Source: JBBQFI01 sp038321775 (GTDB lineage Bacteria > Verrucomicrobiota > Verrucomicrobiia > Chthoniobacterales > UBA10450). From it: a stretch of 64,000 nucleotides of DNA. Both the position numbers and the translations under genes were made by a program. Every line of letters begins with the position of its first letter. The stretch's first letter is position 1. Under the pieces are notes generated by a model. It did no database searches. It was not told the origin of the DNA and saw only the letters and a program-made list of their open reading frames with translations. This document shows positions 42,231 through 51,130 of this stretch, piece after piece. Where the stretch lies: NCBI GenBank assembly GCA_038321775.1, contig JBBQFI010000004.1:210702-274701 (forward strand), read 5' to 3'.

Positions 42231-43550
42231 TTAGGCAGGAGCAGATTGCAAGCTACGGAATCCGCGAAAACTCAGGACGAGATTGAGGAGGAGATTGGGG
42301 ATGGCGGAGAAAAGATTAAAAATGAGGACACCCGAAACGCTGGAAAAATCCGTGACCGGAATGAGTGCGATTTGCGTGACGAGGGTGAGCGGAATGTAAA
42401 GCCACGAGCCGGCGATCCATGCTTTGGAGGCATTCAAGGCCCAGATTGTTCCGGTAAGGGCATTGAGGACGGATGCGCCCACCATAAGCAGCAGTTCGCG
42501 CTGCAAGTGCGCATATTTGCTGCCGAGAATAAACAGAAACTGATTTGGGAAAAATGCCGCAGCACAAGTGACGAGAAGACTAAATCCTCCGACGGCCGCA
42601 ATAATCGCGACAAATTGCCAGCGGAGTTTGTTCGTCTCCTGGCAGCGGGCGAAAGCGGGAATAAAGACGTTCGTTAGCAGATTGTTGATCACGACAAAAA
42701 TCATGGCGAGACGGCCGAGCGCTCCGACTTCCGCGATCGAACTGGCATGGTGCGCAAAAAAACTGATGAGAAAAACGGTTATTTGTCCCTGAAAGCAAAA
42801 GAAGATCGCGTTGGCCGCCTGGTTGCGGATGAATCCAACCATGGCGCGCCGATCCTCCGCATTCTCCGGCGCATGCATATCGATCACGCCCGCGACGTAA
42901 CGACGGAGCATGAGATATTGAATAAAAATCGCGAATGAACTCACGGCGATGGCAACGCCGGCGTTCAAGAAAACGAACATGAGCGAGATCAAAAGCAGAA
43001 GACGCACGACCGCGCCTGTGAGATCGATCAATTGAATTCTGCCGATGTCCGAGCGCAATCGCGGGACCACACCAAGAACGCCGACGGAAAACTGCACGAG
43101 CAGACCGAGAATGAGGATCACGATCAGAATGGCCGTGTAAGAGAACGACGCGCCATTCTTGATGAGCATGAAATACAAGATCGGCGTAATGACGAGAATG
43201 GAGACAGTGCCGAGACGACGCCGTATGTGTAACGCGGTGCTGATCAGTTCGCCAAAGCGGTGTCGATCGCTCCAGACTCGACCGCCGATCGAAACCAGAC
43301 CGATGCTGATGCCAATGTCGGCCAGCAGGTTGATCGTCCCCTGCATGGAGTTGACGATGGTGAAGTAAGCGTATTCGCGCTGCTCCAATCGCCTAACGAG
43401 TAAAATCCCGGCAAGGAAACCGATCACTTGCACAACGGCTTGGACGGTAACGAAACTCCCGACCACGCGCGCCCGGTAAAGAGCGCGTCGAATGGCGGGC
43501 GACGAAGCTTCATTCAAAGCCGGCGTCGCAGTTGGACCAAAAAAACTCAT
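42231..43550 (-). CDS. Polysaccharide repeat-unit flippase (Wzx-like, MOP superfamily)
   Basis: 439 residues with about twelve transmembrane helices. FVTVQAVVQVIGFLAGILLV near residue 34, YAYFTIVNSMQGTINLLADI and GISIGLVSIGGRVWSDRHRF fit the N-terminal lobe of Wzx/MATE-type flippases; LLTNVFIPAFARCQETNKLR and NALTGTIWALNASKAWIAGS fit the C-lobe. It probably flips undecaprenyl-linked repeats for the Wzy-type polymerase. Its TAA stop is inside the TCGTTAGGC copy at 42229-42237. A gap of 120 bases to wzc, with no gene of its own, separates it from the export genes. Confidence 0.85.
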   Translation of the reverse strand: MSFFGPTATPALNEASSPAIRRALYRARVVGSFVTVQAVVQVIGFLAGILLVRRLEQREYAYFTIVNSMQGTINLLADIGISIGLVSIGGRVWSDRHRFGELISTALHIRRRLGTVSILVITPILYFMLIKNGASFSYTAILIVILILGLLVQFSVGVLGVVPRLRSDIGRIQLIDLTGAVVRLLLLISLMFVFLNAGVAIAVSSFAIFIQYLMLRRYVAGVIDMHAPENAEDRRAMVGFIRNQAANAIFFCFQGQITVFLISFFAHHASSIAEVGALGRLAMIFVVINNLLTNVFIPAFARCQETNKLRWQFVAIIAAVGGFSLLVTCAAAFFPNQFLFILGSKYAHLQRELLLMVGASVLNALTGTIWALNASKAWIAGSWLYIPLTLVTQIALIPVTDFSSVSGVLIFNLFSAIPNLLLNLVLSFRGFRSLQSAPA

Positions 43551-43670
43551 GGTGCGATCAACGGCGAATTGTCATGCAGCCTGAACAAGCTGCAAGGATG
43601 CCAATGTTTGCGCCCAATGAAATCGCAATTCGGACGAAGAATTACGACGATGACCGCGCTCGGCGAAACG

Positions 43671-45821
43671 CTAGGAGGATTGGACGCGATTTTCTTCTTC
43701 GCGACGCGCTGGGGGCAAAGTCTCGTGGTCGGTCGGGCTCGGCGTATTGTAATACTCCGCGTACTGATAGTAGTAATATTCCGGCAGCGAAGTATCGACG
43801 AAGTTCAAGATGACGCCGGGGACATTGACCTGACGATTGTAGAGAAGCTCCAACGATTTTCTCGTTAGGCGCGCGGAGGTGTAGGACAAACGAACGACGA
43901 AGAGCGTCGCGTCGATTTTTGGCGCCAGGCTGGTCGTATCGTCCGCCGCCAAAACCGGCGAGCTATCGATCAGAATGTAATCGTACTGGTGATAAAGTTC
44001 CTTGAGCAACAGATCGGTCGAATCGCGAAGGAGATGCTCGCTCGGTTGGGAGAGAGTTTTGCCGCGCGGCATGAGAAACAGATTGGGATACGTCGTCGGG
44101 ACGACAACTTCTCGCCAGTTGACCTCCTGCTTCAAGACTTCGGCGAAACCGATCTTCGTCGATAAGCCAAACGCTTCGCGAATCGCTCCGCGGCGCAGAT
44201 CGCCATCAATCAAGAGAGTTTTCGCGCCGGAAAGCGCCATGGTGATGGCGAGGTTCGCTGAAATGGTCGATTTGCCCTCGTTCGGAACGGCACTCGTGAT
44301 GAGAATAGTTTTCGGACGCGGTCCTTCACAAGGCATGAAGAAAAGCGACGAGCGAATATTCCGATACGATTCAGCAAAAATGTGACGGGCGTCGTCCACC
44401 TGAAGCAGTGTGACTTTGCCTTTGGTTTTCTCTTTCGGGATTTGGCCGAGAACACTCTCGGAAAAGAGATGCTGAAATTCGGTGAAGGAAGACATCCGGT
44501 CGTCGATACGATCGAGGAGCAGCAGAATGCCAATGCCGGCAAGGGCGCCCGCGCCAAAACCAATAAGCAAACTCTTGAACAAGCCCGGGCGCACCGAGAT
44601 TGGCGCCGTGCCCGCTTCCATGATGGAAACCTGATCGCTGCTGTCCACCACCTGCGAAACATCCACTTCTTTGAGATTGTTCGTTAGGCGATCGTAGAGA
44701 GTTTTAAGACGATCGACTTTTCCTTTAATGCGATTGAATTGTGCGAGTCGTTGACTGAGATCGAGCGCCTTCGCTTCCCATTCCTTGATGTTCGACTGCA
44801 GATTTTCCATCTGCTTGGCAATGGAATTTTTTCGCGTTTCGAGCTTCTCTACGGTGTCCGCGCGGAAGAGTTTGATCAGGTCTTCCTGTTTCGCGATCTC
44901 ATCGTTCAGTTTGATGATCTTCGGATGTTTCGGACGCAGATCGCGCGCGAGCGTGTCGCGCTCGGCCTTAAGCAATTGCACAGCCTGTTTGGCCTTTAAA
45001 TAATCATCGGCCGGTCCACCCGCGAACGGCAGAGCGCTGTCACCGGAAGCTTGCGTGCCGGGTGAGGATTCCGGCCTTCCGCCCTGGGTGCGATCGAGAT
45101 TTTGATCGAGATCGAGCAGTTTGAGCAATTCGAATTCCGTCTTCAACTGTGCGAACTGCTGATTCAGCCTAACGAGATAGGCAGCAGCACTGTTTCCTTC
45201 TTCCTGCAAAAACCCGATGTTGTTTTCCTTTTGGAACTCCAGCATTTCGTCTTCGCTGTTTCGCAAATCCTTTTCCGTCTGGATCAACTGTTCGGTGATG
45301 GCCGAGGTCACGTTATGTCCCTGGTCAGCGCGCATACCTTTTTTGAAATCGAGATATTTCTGCATGGCCGCATTCAGATAGGCCTGCGTGTAATCAGGCG
45401 TACGCCCGATGGCGGAGAGTTCGAAGATCGAAGTGCGCGGTCTCTGCACGACGGTGATGTCGACCGGCACCGGTTGCATCTCGGGATGGGTCGAGCGCAC
45501 AAGCGATTCGGCGCTGTGACGAACTTCCGCGCTCTGCATGAGTTGAATCTGCGTGCCGTAAAAGTTGACGCTGTCTTCGCTGTAGACGGCGCCCTGACTG
45601 ATGTTGAGCTTGCCGGCCAGCATCATCTTGGCGGTGGAGAGAAATGATGGCGGCGTCTGATAGATAAGCCAGGCCTGAACAAAAAGGCCGATGCAAATCG
45701 TCAGAGCCAGAATCCACCAACGGCGCAAGAAAAGCGCTTTGTAACGATGGATGCGCGTGATGAGCGAAGTGGACCACGAGCCCTGCACTGGACGTTCGAT
45801 TGGCGGGAGAGCGGTGGCCAT
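43671..45821 (-). CDS. Polysaccharide co-polymerase / tyrosine autokinase (Wzc-like)
   Basis: 716 residues. The N-terminal Wzz/GumC part has a transmembrane helix (WWILALTICIGLFVQAWLI), a large periplasmic coiled-coil region (NSIAKQMENLQSNIKEWEAK), and a second helix near residue 418 (LLIGFGAGALAGIGILLLLD). The cytoplasmic BY-kinase domain has Walker A SAVPNEGKSTISANLAIT, A' LLIDGDLRRG and a Walker B-like YDYILIDSSPVLAADDTTSL. A Tyr-rich tail (LPEYYYYQYAEYYNT) is the probable autophosphorylation cluster. It controls chain length and links polymerisation to export through the Wza-like neighbour. It starts 2 bases after wza ends. Confidence 0.92.
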   Translation of the reverse strand: MATALPPIERPVQGSWSTSLITRIHRYKALFLRRWWILALTICIGLFVQAWLIYQTPPSFLSTAKMMLAGKLNISQGAVYSEDSVNFYGTQIQLMQSAEVRHSAESLVRSTHPEMQPVPVDITVVQRPRTSIFELSAIGRTPDYTQAYLNAAMQKYLDFKKGMRADQGHNVTSAITEQLIQTEKDLRNSEDEMLEFQKENNIGFLQEEGNSAAAYLVRLNQQFAQLKTEFELLKLLDLDQNLDRTQGGRPESSPGTQASGDSALPFAGGPADDYLKAKQAVQLLKAERDTLARDLRPKHPKIIKLNDEIAKQEDLIKLFRADTVEKLETRKNSIAKQMENLQSNIKEWEAKALDLSQRLAQFNRIKGKVDRLKTLYDRLTNNLKEVDVSQVVDSSDQVSIMEAGTAPISVRPGLFKSLLIGFGAGALAGIGILLLLDRIDDRMSSFTEFQHLFSESVLGQIPKEKTKGKVTLLQVDDARHIFAESYRNIRSSLFFMPCEGPRPKTILITSAVPNEGKSTISANLAITMALSGAKTLLIDGDLRRGAIREAFGLSTKIGFAEVLKQEVNWREVVVPTTYPNLFLMPRGKTLSQPSEHLLRDSTDLLLKELYHQYDYILIDSSPVLAADDTTSLAPKIDATLFVVRLSYTSARLTRKSLELLYNRQVNVPGVILNFVDTSLPEYYYYQYAEYYNTPSPTDHETLPPARREEENRVQSS

Positions 45822-45823
45822 GG

Positions 45824-46552
45824 CTACATGTTTATCAAACGCTGCGGTACGTAAATCTGATCGTCCGGCTGCACCACGACATCTTCTTCGGTGTGTCCCT
45901 GCTCGATGATGCGTTTGAGATCAACCGTCACATCCTGACCATTCTTACGCGTCAACTTCACTTTGCGTTTATCAGCAAAATCACCAAAACCGCCGGCGCG
46001 GATAACCGCTTTGCTCACTGTGTATGTTTCGTCCGGAGGAATATCCTGCGGGCCCTGGCCTTTGACCGATCCGTAAACGTAAACGCGCCCGCGCGATTTC
46101 TCGCTCACGCGATCGACGGCGAGAATTACGGTGGCGTGATAATAATATTCTTTCTCAAGAGCGCTTTTAATCGAGTAGGCGAGATCTTTGGACGTTTTGC
46201 CCGCGGCCTGAACGAGCCCGATGTACGGGACTTCGATCTCACCATTGTCGTTCACGCGAAGAAGTTGCGATTCGTTATCGCGATCTTCGACGACGCGGAA
46301 ACTGACGTAATCGTTAGAGCCGAGCCGTTTCTTGTCGTCCAACACGGTCATGGAATTGGTTCGCATGACGGTGCTGCTTGAAGGCGGCGGTGGCTCGACC
46401 GCGGTTGCTTTCGGAACGGTTGGAAACGGAGTGCTGTTATCCTGCGCAAAGACTCGCAACGGCGTTATCAAAAATATGACGCCGAGCAGAGTAAGAGCGC
46501 AAATCTTCACGAAGTTGCAAAATTGCTCCTTATTAAAAACTGTAAGTTCCAT
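45824..46552 (-). CDS. Polysaccharide export protein (Wza/BexD-like)
   Basis: 242 residues, shorter than E. coli Wza. A signal segment (VKICALTLLGVIFLITPLRV, then FAQ) is followed by KRLGSNDYVSFRVVEDRDN (Poly_export domain), NDNGEIEVPYIGLVQAAGKT, and an SLBB domain (GRVYVYGSVKGQGPQDIPPD, VSKAVIRAGGF, KLTRKNGQDVTVDLKRI) ending DDQIYVPQRLI. No lipobox Cys is at the cleavage point, unlike classical Wza, so outer-membrane attachment may differ. Operon context with Wzc and the beta-barrel gene supports the role. Confidence 0.87.
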   Translation of the reverse strand: MELTVFNKEQFCNFVKICALTLLGVIFLITPLRVFAQDNSTPFPTVPKATAVEPPPPSSSTVMRTNSMTVLDDKKRLGSNDYVSFRVVEDRDNESQLLRVNDNGEIEVPYIGLVQAAGKTSKDLAYSIKSALEKEYYYHATVILAVDRVSEKSRGRVYVYGSVKGQGPQDIPPDETYTVSKAVIRAGGFGDFADKRKVKLTRKNGQDVTVDLKRIIEQGHTEEDVVVQPDDQIYVPQRLINM

Positions 46553-47801
46553 CCAGAGAGACGCGATTCTGATCGTAGCCGCGCAGAGGCTGATCGGAAT
46601 CCTTTGTCGTGTATTGATAGCGGCCGCCGACGGTCACATGCTCGGTCAATTGATAGCCAATTGTGAGCGCGCCGCCAAAACGTTGCGCGTGTTCGGAGAA
46701 AATGCCGCCCGAATCATCCGCGTCTTCATAGAAAAATTCGGTCGAGAGCAATGTGTTGCGAATAATGTTCCAGCTCGCCGTGTAACGCACGTAGTTGAGG
46801 ACAATATAATTTGAATTGAGGCCGAGTTGCGTTTCGTGACCGGCCGAGATCGAGTGGCTCAAGACAGCATTGACACGATGAGAGATGAGAATGTTCGCAT
46901 AAAAATCATGCAAATCGCTGCCGTCCATCACACCGCCGCCGCTATCGAACCAGATTCCCTGATAGCCACCCGCGACGCGGACCTTCAGATAATTGGTGAC
47001 CTGCGTTTCGGCAAAAGCACCCACGCTGAAGGTCTGTGAGTCGTTCAGGAAATGTTGATCGTAATACGTATCAACAAAACTGGACTCCAATCCCAGGCCG
47101 GTGGTGTTGGTGAACGTGAAATAGAGACTGCCGCTAATTTCCTCCGCGTTGCGGTTGAGATAATCAAACGCAGTTGTGGTGGAGACGTAGTTGTAATGAT
47201 CGTAACCAAGAGTTGCGACTGCCTTGTTCAAATCCCACAAGGCGGAAATGCCCGCTGTGTTCTGGAATCGGCCGTAATCGACAACGTTGCTCAGCGCGAT
47301 TTCTGAAACCGGATCCTGTTCCAACGACATGCGATCGTGGAAATTGATCCGGAAATCGCCGACGAAAACGTCGAACGAAATCGCAGATCCAGGCGCAATC
47401 AAGACACCGTCCGTGTCGTTGCCCGGGTGATCGAGATAGAACGAGTAGCCGAGCCCAAGATCGATTTTCAGGGTATTGAGCTGCGTGATCGGCCAGAGAG
47501 CGTTGATGTTCAGCTGAGGCCGAATGATGAAGTCATCTTCCTTGTTCGTTTCGGCGAGATTGATGTTGTCGTTGTATTCGATTCCGAAGGTCGAGCTGAA
47601 GCGGAACCGGATCGGACCGGCGAGAAGGTTATATGGGATCTTGTCTATCGATTGACGCCGCGCTTCCGCGGAATCTTCCCCAGCCAAGGAAGGTCGAATT
47701 GCATCCTGCGCCCGTAAAATCGGGCAGGCAAAAAGAAGCGGCAGTAAAAAGAAAGCGATCCTCTTTTTGAAATGGAATCGCGAGGTTGAAATACTGCTCA
47801 T
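46533..47801 (-). CDS. Outer-membrane beta-barrel protein of the polysaccharide locus
   Basis: 422 residues. Signal peptide KKRIAFFLLPLLFACPILRA then QDAIRP. The mature part is made of alternating amphipathic strands (FRFSSTFGIEYNDNINLAET, KIDLGLGYSFYLDHPG, LGLESSFVDTYYDQHF, RVAGGYQGIWFDSGGG) and ends VSLDGTYSF with a terminal Phe, the outer-membrane barrel signature. It resembles the BBP2-type barrels seen beside exopolysaccharide export genes in Planctomycetota and Verrucomicrobiota. It is the first gene of the operon; its last 20 bases overlap wza. It may be an exit channel or surface anchor; this role is inferred. Confidence 0.82.
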   Translation of the reverse strand: MSSISTSRFHFKKRIAFFLLPLLFACPILRAQDAIRPSLAGEDSAEARRQSIDKIPYNLLAGPIRFRFSSTFGIEYNDNINLAETNKEDDFIIRPQLNINALWPITQLNTLKIDLGLGYSFYLDHPGNDTDGVLIAPGSAISFDVFVGDFRINFHDRMSLEQDPVSEIALSNVVDYGRFQNTAGISALWDLNKAVATLGYDHYNYVSTTTAFDYLNRNAEEISGSLYFTFTNTTGLGLESSFVDTYYDQHFLNDSQTFSVGAFAETQVTNYLKVRVAGGYQGIWFDSGGGVMDGSDLHDFYANILISHRVNAVLSHSISAGHETQLGLNSNYIVLNYVRYTASWNIIRNTLLSTEFFYEDADDSGGIFSEHAQRFGGALTIGYQLTEHVTVGGRYQYTTKDSDQPLRGYDQNRVSLDGTYSF

Positions 47802-47979
47802 AAGCGGTCTGTCAGGTTAAGGGTTAGCAGGTGTAGTACCAGATAACGGAGTTGCTCCACGCTGACCTGTCGACGCCTAACGACGACGCCGCAACGTGAT
47901 TTCGCATTCGCTCCGAAAAATTCTGGAAATTTAAAATTGTGCTAGTTGTTGGCACCTTCCGTTTTATCGACTTGCCACG

Positions 47980-48008
47980 TTTTCATCAAGTGAAATCAGC
48001 CATATTAT
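47980..48008 (+). promoter_or_regulatory. Candidate promoter for the small secreted protein
   Basis: TTTTCA (47980-47985), 17-base spacer, TATTAT (48003-48008), followed by the small inverted repeat TTCTAA-GCTT-TTAGAA (48026-48041) in the leader and the ATG at 48051. The -35 is weak, the -10 good. Confidence 0.45.
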
Positions 48009-48050
48009 ATTCCCACACTGGCCCGTTCTAAGCTTTTAGAAGCGTTCACT

Positions 48051-48473
48051 ATGAGTGCGATCCCTTTCAAAAATGGGCGCGTCGGTTTCGGTGTCTTTTG
48101 CGGCGCGCTGTTCTTCCTGCTCACAAATCAGCCGATTTCGGCACAAAGCCAAACATCGTTGACGCTCGACAATAAGCCCCTGCATTATTCATTGCCGGAA
48201 GGCGAGACGATTTTGATCATTCAAGTTCCAAACGCGGCTCTTCTCGATCGCTTCACATTTATTAATGAGGATACCGTGCGAGGCGCGCTCAAAATCGCCG
48301 TCTCCAATGTCCGTTTACCTGCGACTGATCCAACCTGGAATGCCGTGAGCGGCGATATCGCTTTCGCCCATAAACGACTTTTCAATCTCTCTATGGTCGG
48401 AGTGGAAGCGAGATACGTGAAGCTTTCTTTCCGAGTCACGAAGGAAGATCGCATCGCCAACTCCAGCCGCTAG
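48051..48473 (+). CDS. Small secreted protein of unknown function
   Basis: 140 residues. A signal peptide (FGVFCGALFFLLTNQPISAQ) precedes a single beta-rich domain: LHYSLPEGETILIIQVPNAA, LLDRFTFINEDTVRGALKIA and RLFNLSMVGVEARYVKLSFR. The last stretch is reminiscent of a discoidin-like sandwich. Proteins with this domain occur in Verrucomicrobia, but the role is unknown. It lies divergent from the polysaccharide export operon across 249 bases and may or may not belong to it. Confidence 0.7.
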   Translation: MSAIPFKNGRVGFGVFCGALFFLLTNQPISAQSQTSLTLDNKPLHYSLPEGETILIIQVPNAALLDRFTFINEDTVRGALKIAVSNVRLPATDPTWNAVSGDIAFAHKRLFNLSMVGVEARYVKLSFRVTKEDRIANSSR

Positions 48474-48476
48474 AGT

Positions 48477-49295
48477 CTATCCGCCCGTAGCAAATCCGGG
48501 ATACAACGTCATCCCGCCGTCGACAAAGAGCGTCGTCCCGACAACGTAATCGGACGCATCCGATGCCAGCCAGACAGCAGCGCGGGCAATATCCTCAGGA
48601 TCGCCGACCCGGCCTTCCGGAATTAATTTCAACAACGCGGCTTTTGCTTCTGTCGTTTCCCAAGCCGAGCGATTGATCGGGGTTTTGATTGCGCCCGGCG
48701 CAATGCTGTTGACTCTGATATTTTTCGGCGCCAGCTCCTGCGCCATGCTTTTCATGAGCTGCATGATGCCGCCTTTCGAAGCGGCGTAATTTACGTGACC
48801 TGCCCACGGGATCACCTGATGGACTGAGCTCATGCAAATGATTTTGCCGGCAGCGCGCGAAACCTTCGGAACAACACCGCGGCGCAGGAATTCTCGCACT
48901 GCCTCGCGCGCGCAAAGAAATTGCCCGGTGAGATTTACGCCTATGACAGTGTTCCACTGCTGCAGCGTCATTTCGTGAAATGGCGCATCCTGCTGCAAGC
49001 CCGCGTTATTAATTAGGATGTCGATTGTGCCGAACGCGTTTTTCATTTCCGCGAACATTGCCTGCACTTGATCTTCGCGGCTCACATCGGCCTTTATCGC
49101 GATTGCGTCGCTTCCGTTCCGCCGGATCGCTTCCACTACTCGATCGGCCTCCGCTGCCTCGGAGTGAAAATTTACCACCACGGACGCGCCCGCGGCGCCG
49201 AGCGCCATCGCACACGCTTCGCCAATTCCGGAACTGGCGCCGGTAACGAGAGCTTTCTGATTTTTGAGAGGTTTAATTGAGACGTGATCGTCCAT
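48477..49295 (-). CDS. Short-chain dehydrogenase (glucose 1-dehydrogenase-like)
   Basis: 272 residues. TGASSGIGEACAMALGAAGA is the NAD(P) loop (G-x3-GxG). ILINNAGLQQDAPFHEMTLQ has the NNAG motif, IICMSSVHQVIPWAGHVNYA and ASKG give the catalytic Ser and the Y-x3-K, and RVNSIAPGAIKTPINRSAWE closes the substrate loop. This matches the Bacillus glucose 1-dehydrogenase subgroup. Its first 12 bases overlap the start of the divergent histidine kinase, so the two promoters must sit inside the opposing genes. It converges with the small secreted protein, 3 bases apart. Confidence 0.88.
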   Translation of the reverse strand: MDDHVSIKPLKNQKALVTGASSGIGEACAMALGAAGASVVVNFHSEAAEADRVVEAIRRNGSDAIAIKADVSREDQVQAMFAEMKNAFGTIDILINNAGLQQDAPFHEMTLQQWNTVIGVNLTGQFLCAREAVREFLRRGVVPKVSRAAGKIICMSSVHQVIPWAGHVNYAASKGGIMQLMKSMAQELAPKNIRVNSIAPGAIKTPINRSAWETTEAKAALLKLIPEGRVGDPEDIARAAVWLASDASDYVVGTTLFVDGGMTLYPGFATGG

Positions 49296-51089
49296 GAATC
49301 ATCTTCGCTCGCTTATATTCTACGCGTAGCGAGAGAACGCAGGTTTCAAAATTCTCCCATGCGCTACGGGCATGGAACTAGCTTTTTCAATCTCGGCTAC
49401 CCGCCACATGAACGCATGCGATCGGCAACGGAATTTAAGGCAACAAAGGCGCCGACGAAAGCGAGTGGCCACGCAAAGTCGAAGATCAATCCAACCGAGA
49501 TTCTAACCCATGAAAATTATCAGCCTTCATCTGCGATTTCATCGCTTCAAGACGCTCAATATTTTACGCTGGTCGCGCGGGCTACGAATGATGCGGTTCG
49601 GGTTTGGGATGTAAAAACTGGCGGGCTTTCCTGGCCACAAGGTCTGGAGAATTTGCTCGGTTACAAGCCTGGCCCAACTGATAATCGTATCAGTTTTTGG
49701 GAGGAAAAAATTCATCCCGAAGATTGCGCGCGCGCGACAACAAGTATCGCCGAAGCGTTGCGCACCTCGGCCGAACATTGGTCCGGCGAATATCGCTTTC
49801 GTCGCGATGACGGAACTTACGCGCATCTTCTCGAACGCGCGTTGATCGTGCGCGATGCGGCCGGAGCCGCGCAGCAATTCATTGGCTCGCTCATGGACAT
49901 CACGGCGCGCAAGCAATTGCAGGATCAATTGATTCGTTCGCAAAAAATGGAAGCCTTCGGTCAACTTGCAGGCGGCGCCGCACATGACTTCAACAATTTC
50001 CTGACAACGATCCTGGGCTACAGCGATCTCGCGCTTGATTCACTTGGGGCGAAAAGCAAAGCCGCCAGGCACATCACGGAAATTCGTGAGGCCGCCGGGC
50101 GCGCTTCTACTCTCACGAGTCAACTTCTCGCTTTTAGTCGCAAACATCCGCTCGAACCGCGCGTCGTCGAAGTGAACTCAGTCATATCGAACATGGAGCG
50201 CTCACTTTTGCGACTCCTCGGCGAGGACGTTTCGGTCGTTTGCCAGTTGCATCGTGACAAGGAAGGCGCGCACATCCGGGTCGACCCGAGTCAACTCACG
50301 CAAGTTCTTCTCAATATCGCGGTCAACGCGCGCGAAGCGATGCAGGGCGATGGGCAGCTGATTTTAAAAACGTCAATCGTGGCGCTGAATCCGAGCGCAG
50401 AAGGCGAAATCGGTTTGCAGGAAATGACGCCCGGAGACTACGTACTCATCAGCGTAACCGACAACGGCACCGGCATGGATGAGAATGCCAAGGCGCATCT
50501 CTTCGAGCCGTTTTTCAGCACGAAAGATGAAGGATCTGGATTGGGTCTCGCGACCAGCTACGGAATTATCCGGCAAAGTGGCGGCTCCATTCAAATCGAG
50601 AGCGAAACGAACAAGGGCACGACCGTAAAAATTTATCTGCCGAAAGTGCCGGCACCGGAACGCAGCTATCGCAAACGAAATGGAAAAATGCCGACCGGCA
50701 CCGAAACGATTCTCGTGCTGGAAGACGACATCAGCGTTCGCCACGTGTCAGTGCGCGTCCTGCGAAGTCTCGGCTACAATGTGATCGAAGCCGCCAACAG
50801 CGACGATGCGCGACGCCTGATCGCGCAGCAGGGAACGGGCAGAATTCATCTGCTCCTTACAGACATGGTGATGCCGCAGATGAGCGGCCGACGTTTTGCC
50901 GACTGGCTTCGCACCACGAGTCCGGAAACGCGCGTGCTTTTCGCATCCGGTTATCTCGAGGAATCTCTCGAACCCAACGATCGGCGCGATCCGGAAATAT
51001 TTTTTCTGGCCAAGCCGTTCAATTCGGATCAGCTCGCGGAAAAAATCCGCGAGGCACTCGATCGTCCGCCACTCGTTAGGCTTCCATAG
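49284..51089 (+). CDS. PAS-containing hybrid histidine kinase with receiver domain
   Basis: 601 residues. The first 80 are poorly conserved, and later Met codons (49359, 49416) are possible starts. PAS fold: DAVRVWDVKTGGLSWPQGLE to EYRFRRDDGTYAHLLERAL (about residues 95-205). H-box LAGGAAHDFNNFLTTILGYS with His234; HATPase N, G1 and G2 boxes NIAVNAREAM, SVTDNGTGMDENAK and DEGSGLGLATSYGI; receiver domain with TILVLEDDISVRHV and acceptor Asp527 in LLLTDMVMPQMSG. The arrangement resembles bacterial sensor kinases of the NtrB group with an internal receiver. No output regulator gene is adjacent. It has no transmembrane helix, so the signal is probably cytoplasmic. Confidence 0.88.
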   Translation: MIVHESSSLAYILRVARERRFQNSPMRYGHGTSFFNLGYPPHERMRSATEFKATKAPTKASGHAKSKINPTEILTHENYQPSSAISSLQDAQYFTLVARATNDAVRVWDVKTGGLSWPQGLENLLGYKPGPTDNRISFWEEKIHPEDCARATTSIAEALRTSAEHWSGEYRFRRDDGTYAHLLERALIVRDAAGAAQQFIGSLMDITARKQLQDQLIRSQKMEAFGQLAGGAAHDFNNFLTTILGYSDLALDSLGAKSKAARHITEIREAAGRASTLTSQLLAFSRKHPLEPRVVEVNSVISNMERSLLRLLGEDVSVVCQLHRDKEGAHIRVDPSQLTQVLLNIAVNAREAMQGDGQLILKTSIVALNPSAEGEIGLQEMTPGDYVLISVTDNGTGMDENAKAHLFEPFFSTKDEGSGLGLATSYGIIRQSGGSIQIESETNKGTTVKIYLPKVPAPERSYRKRNGKMPTGTETILVLEDDISVRHVSVRVLRSLGYNVIEAANSDDARRLIAQQGTGRIHLLLTDMVMPQMSGRRFADWLRTTSPETRVLFASGYLEESLEPNDRRDPEIFFLAKPFNSDQLAEKIREALDRPPLVRLP

Positions 51090-51130
51090 AAAAGATTGCC
51101 GGTTTCACGCGCGCAGTATATTCAAACTGC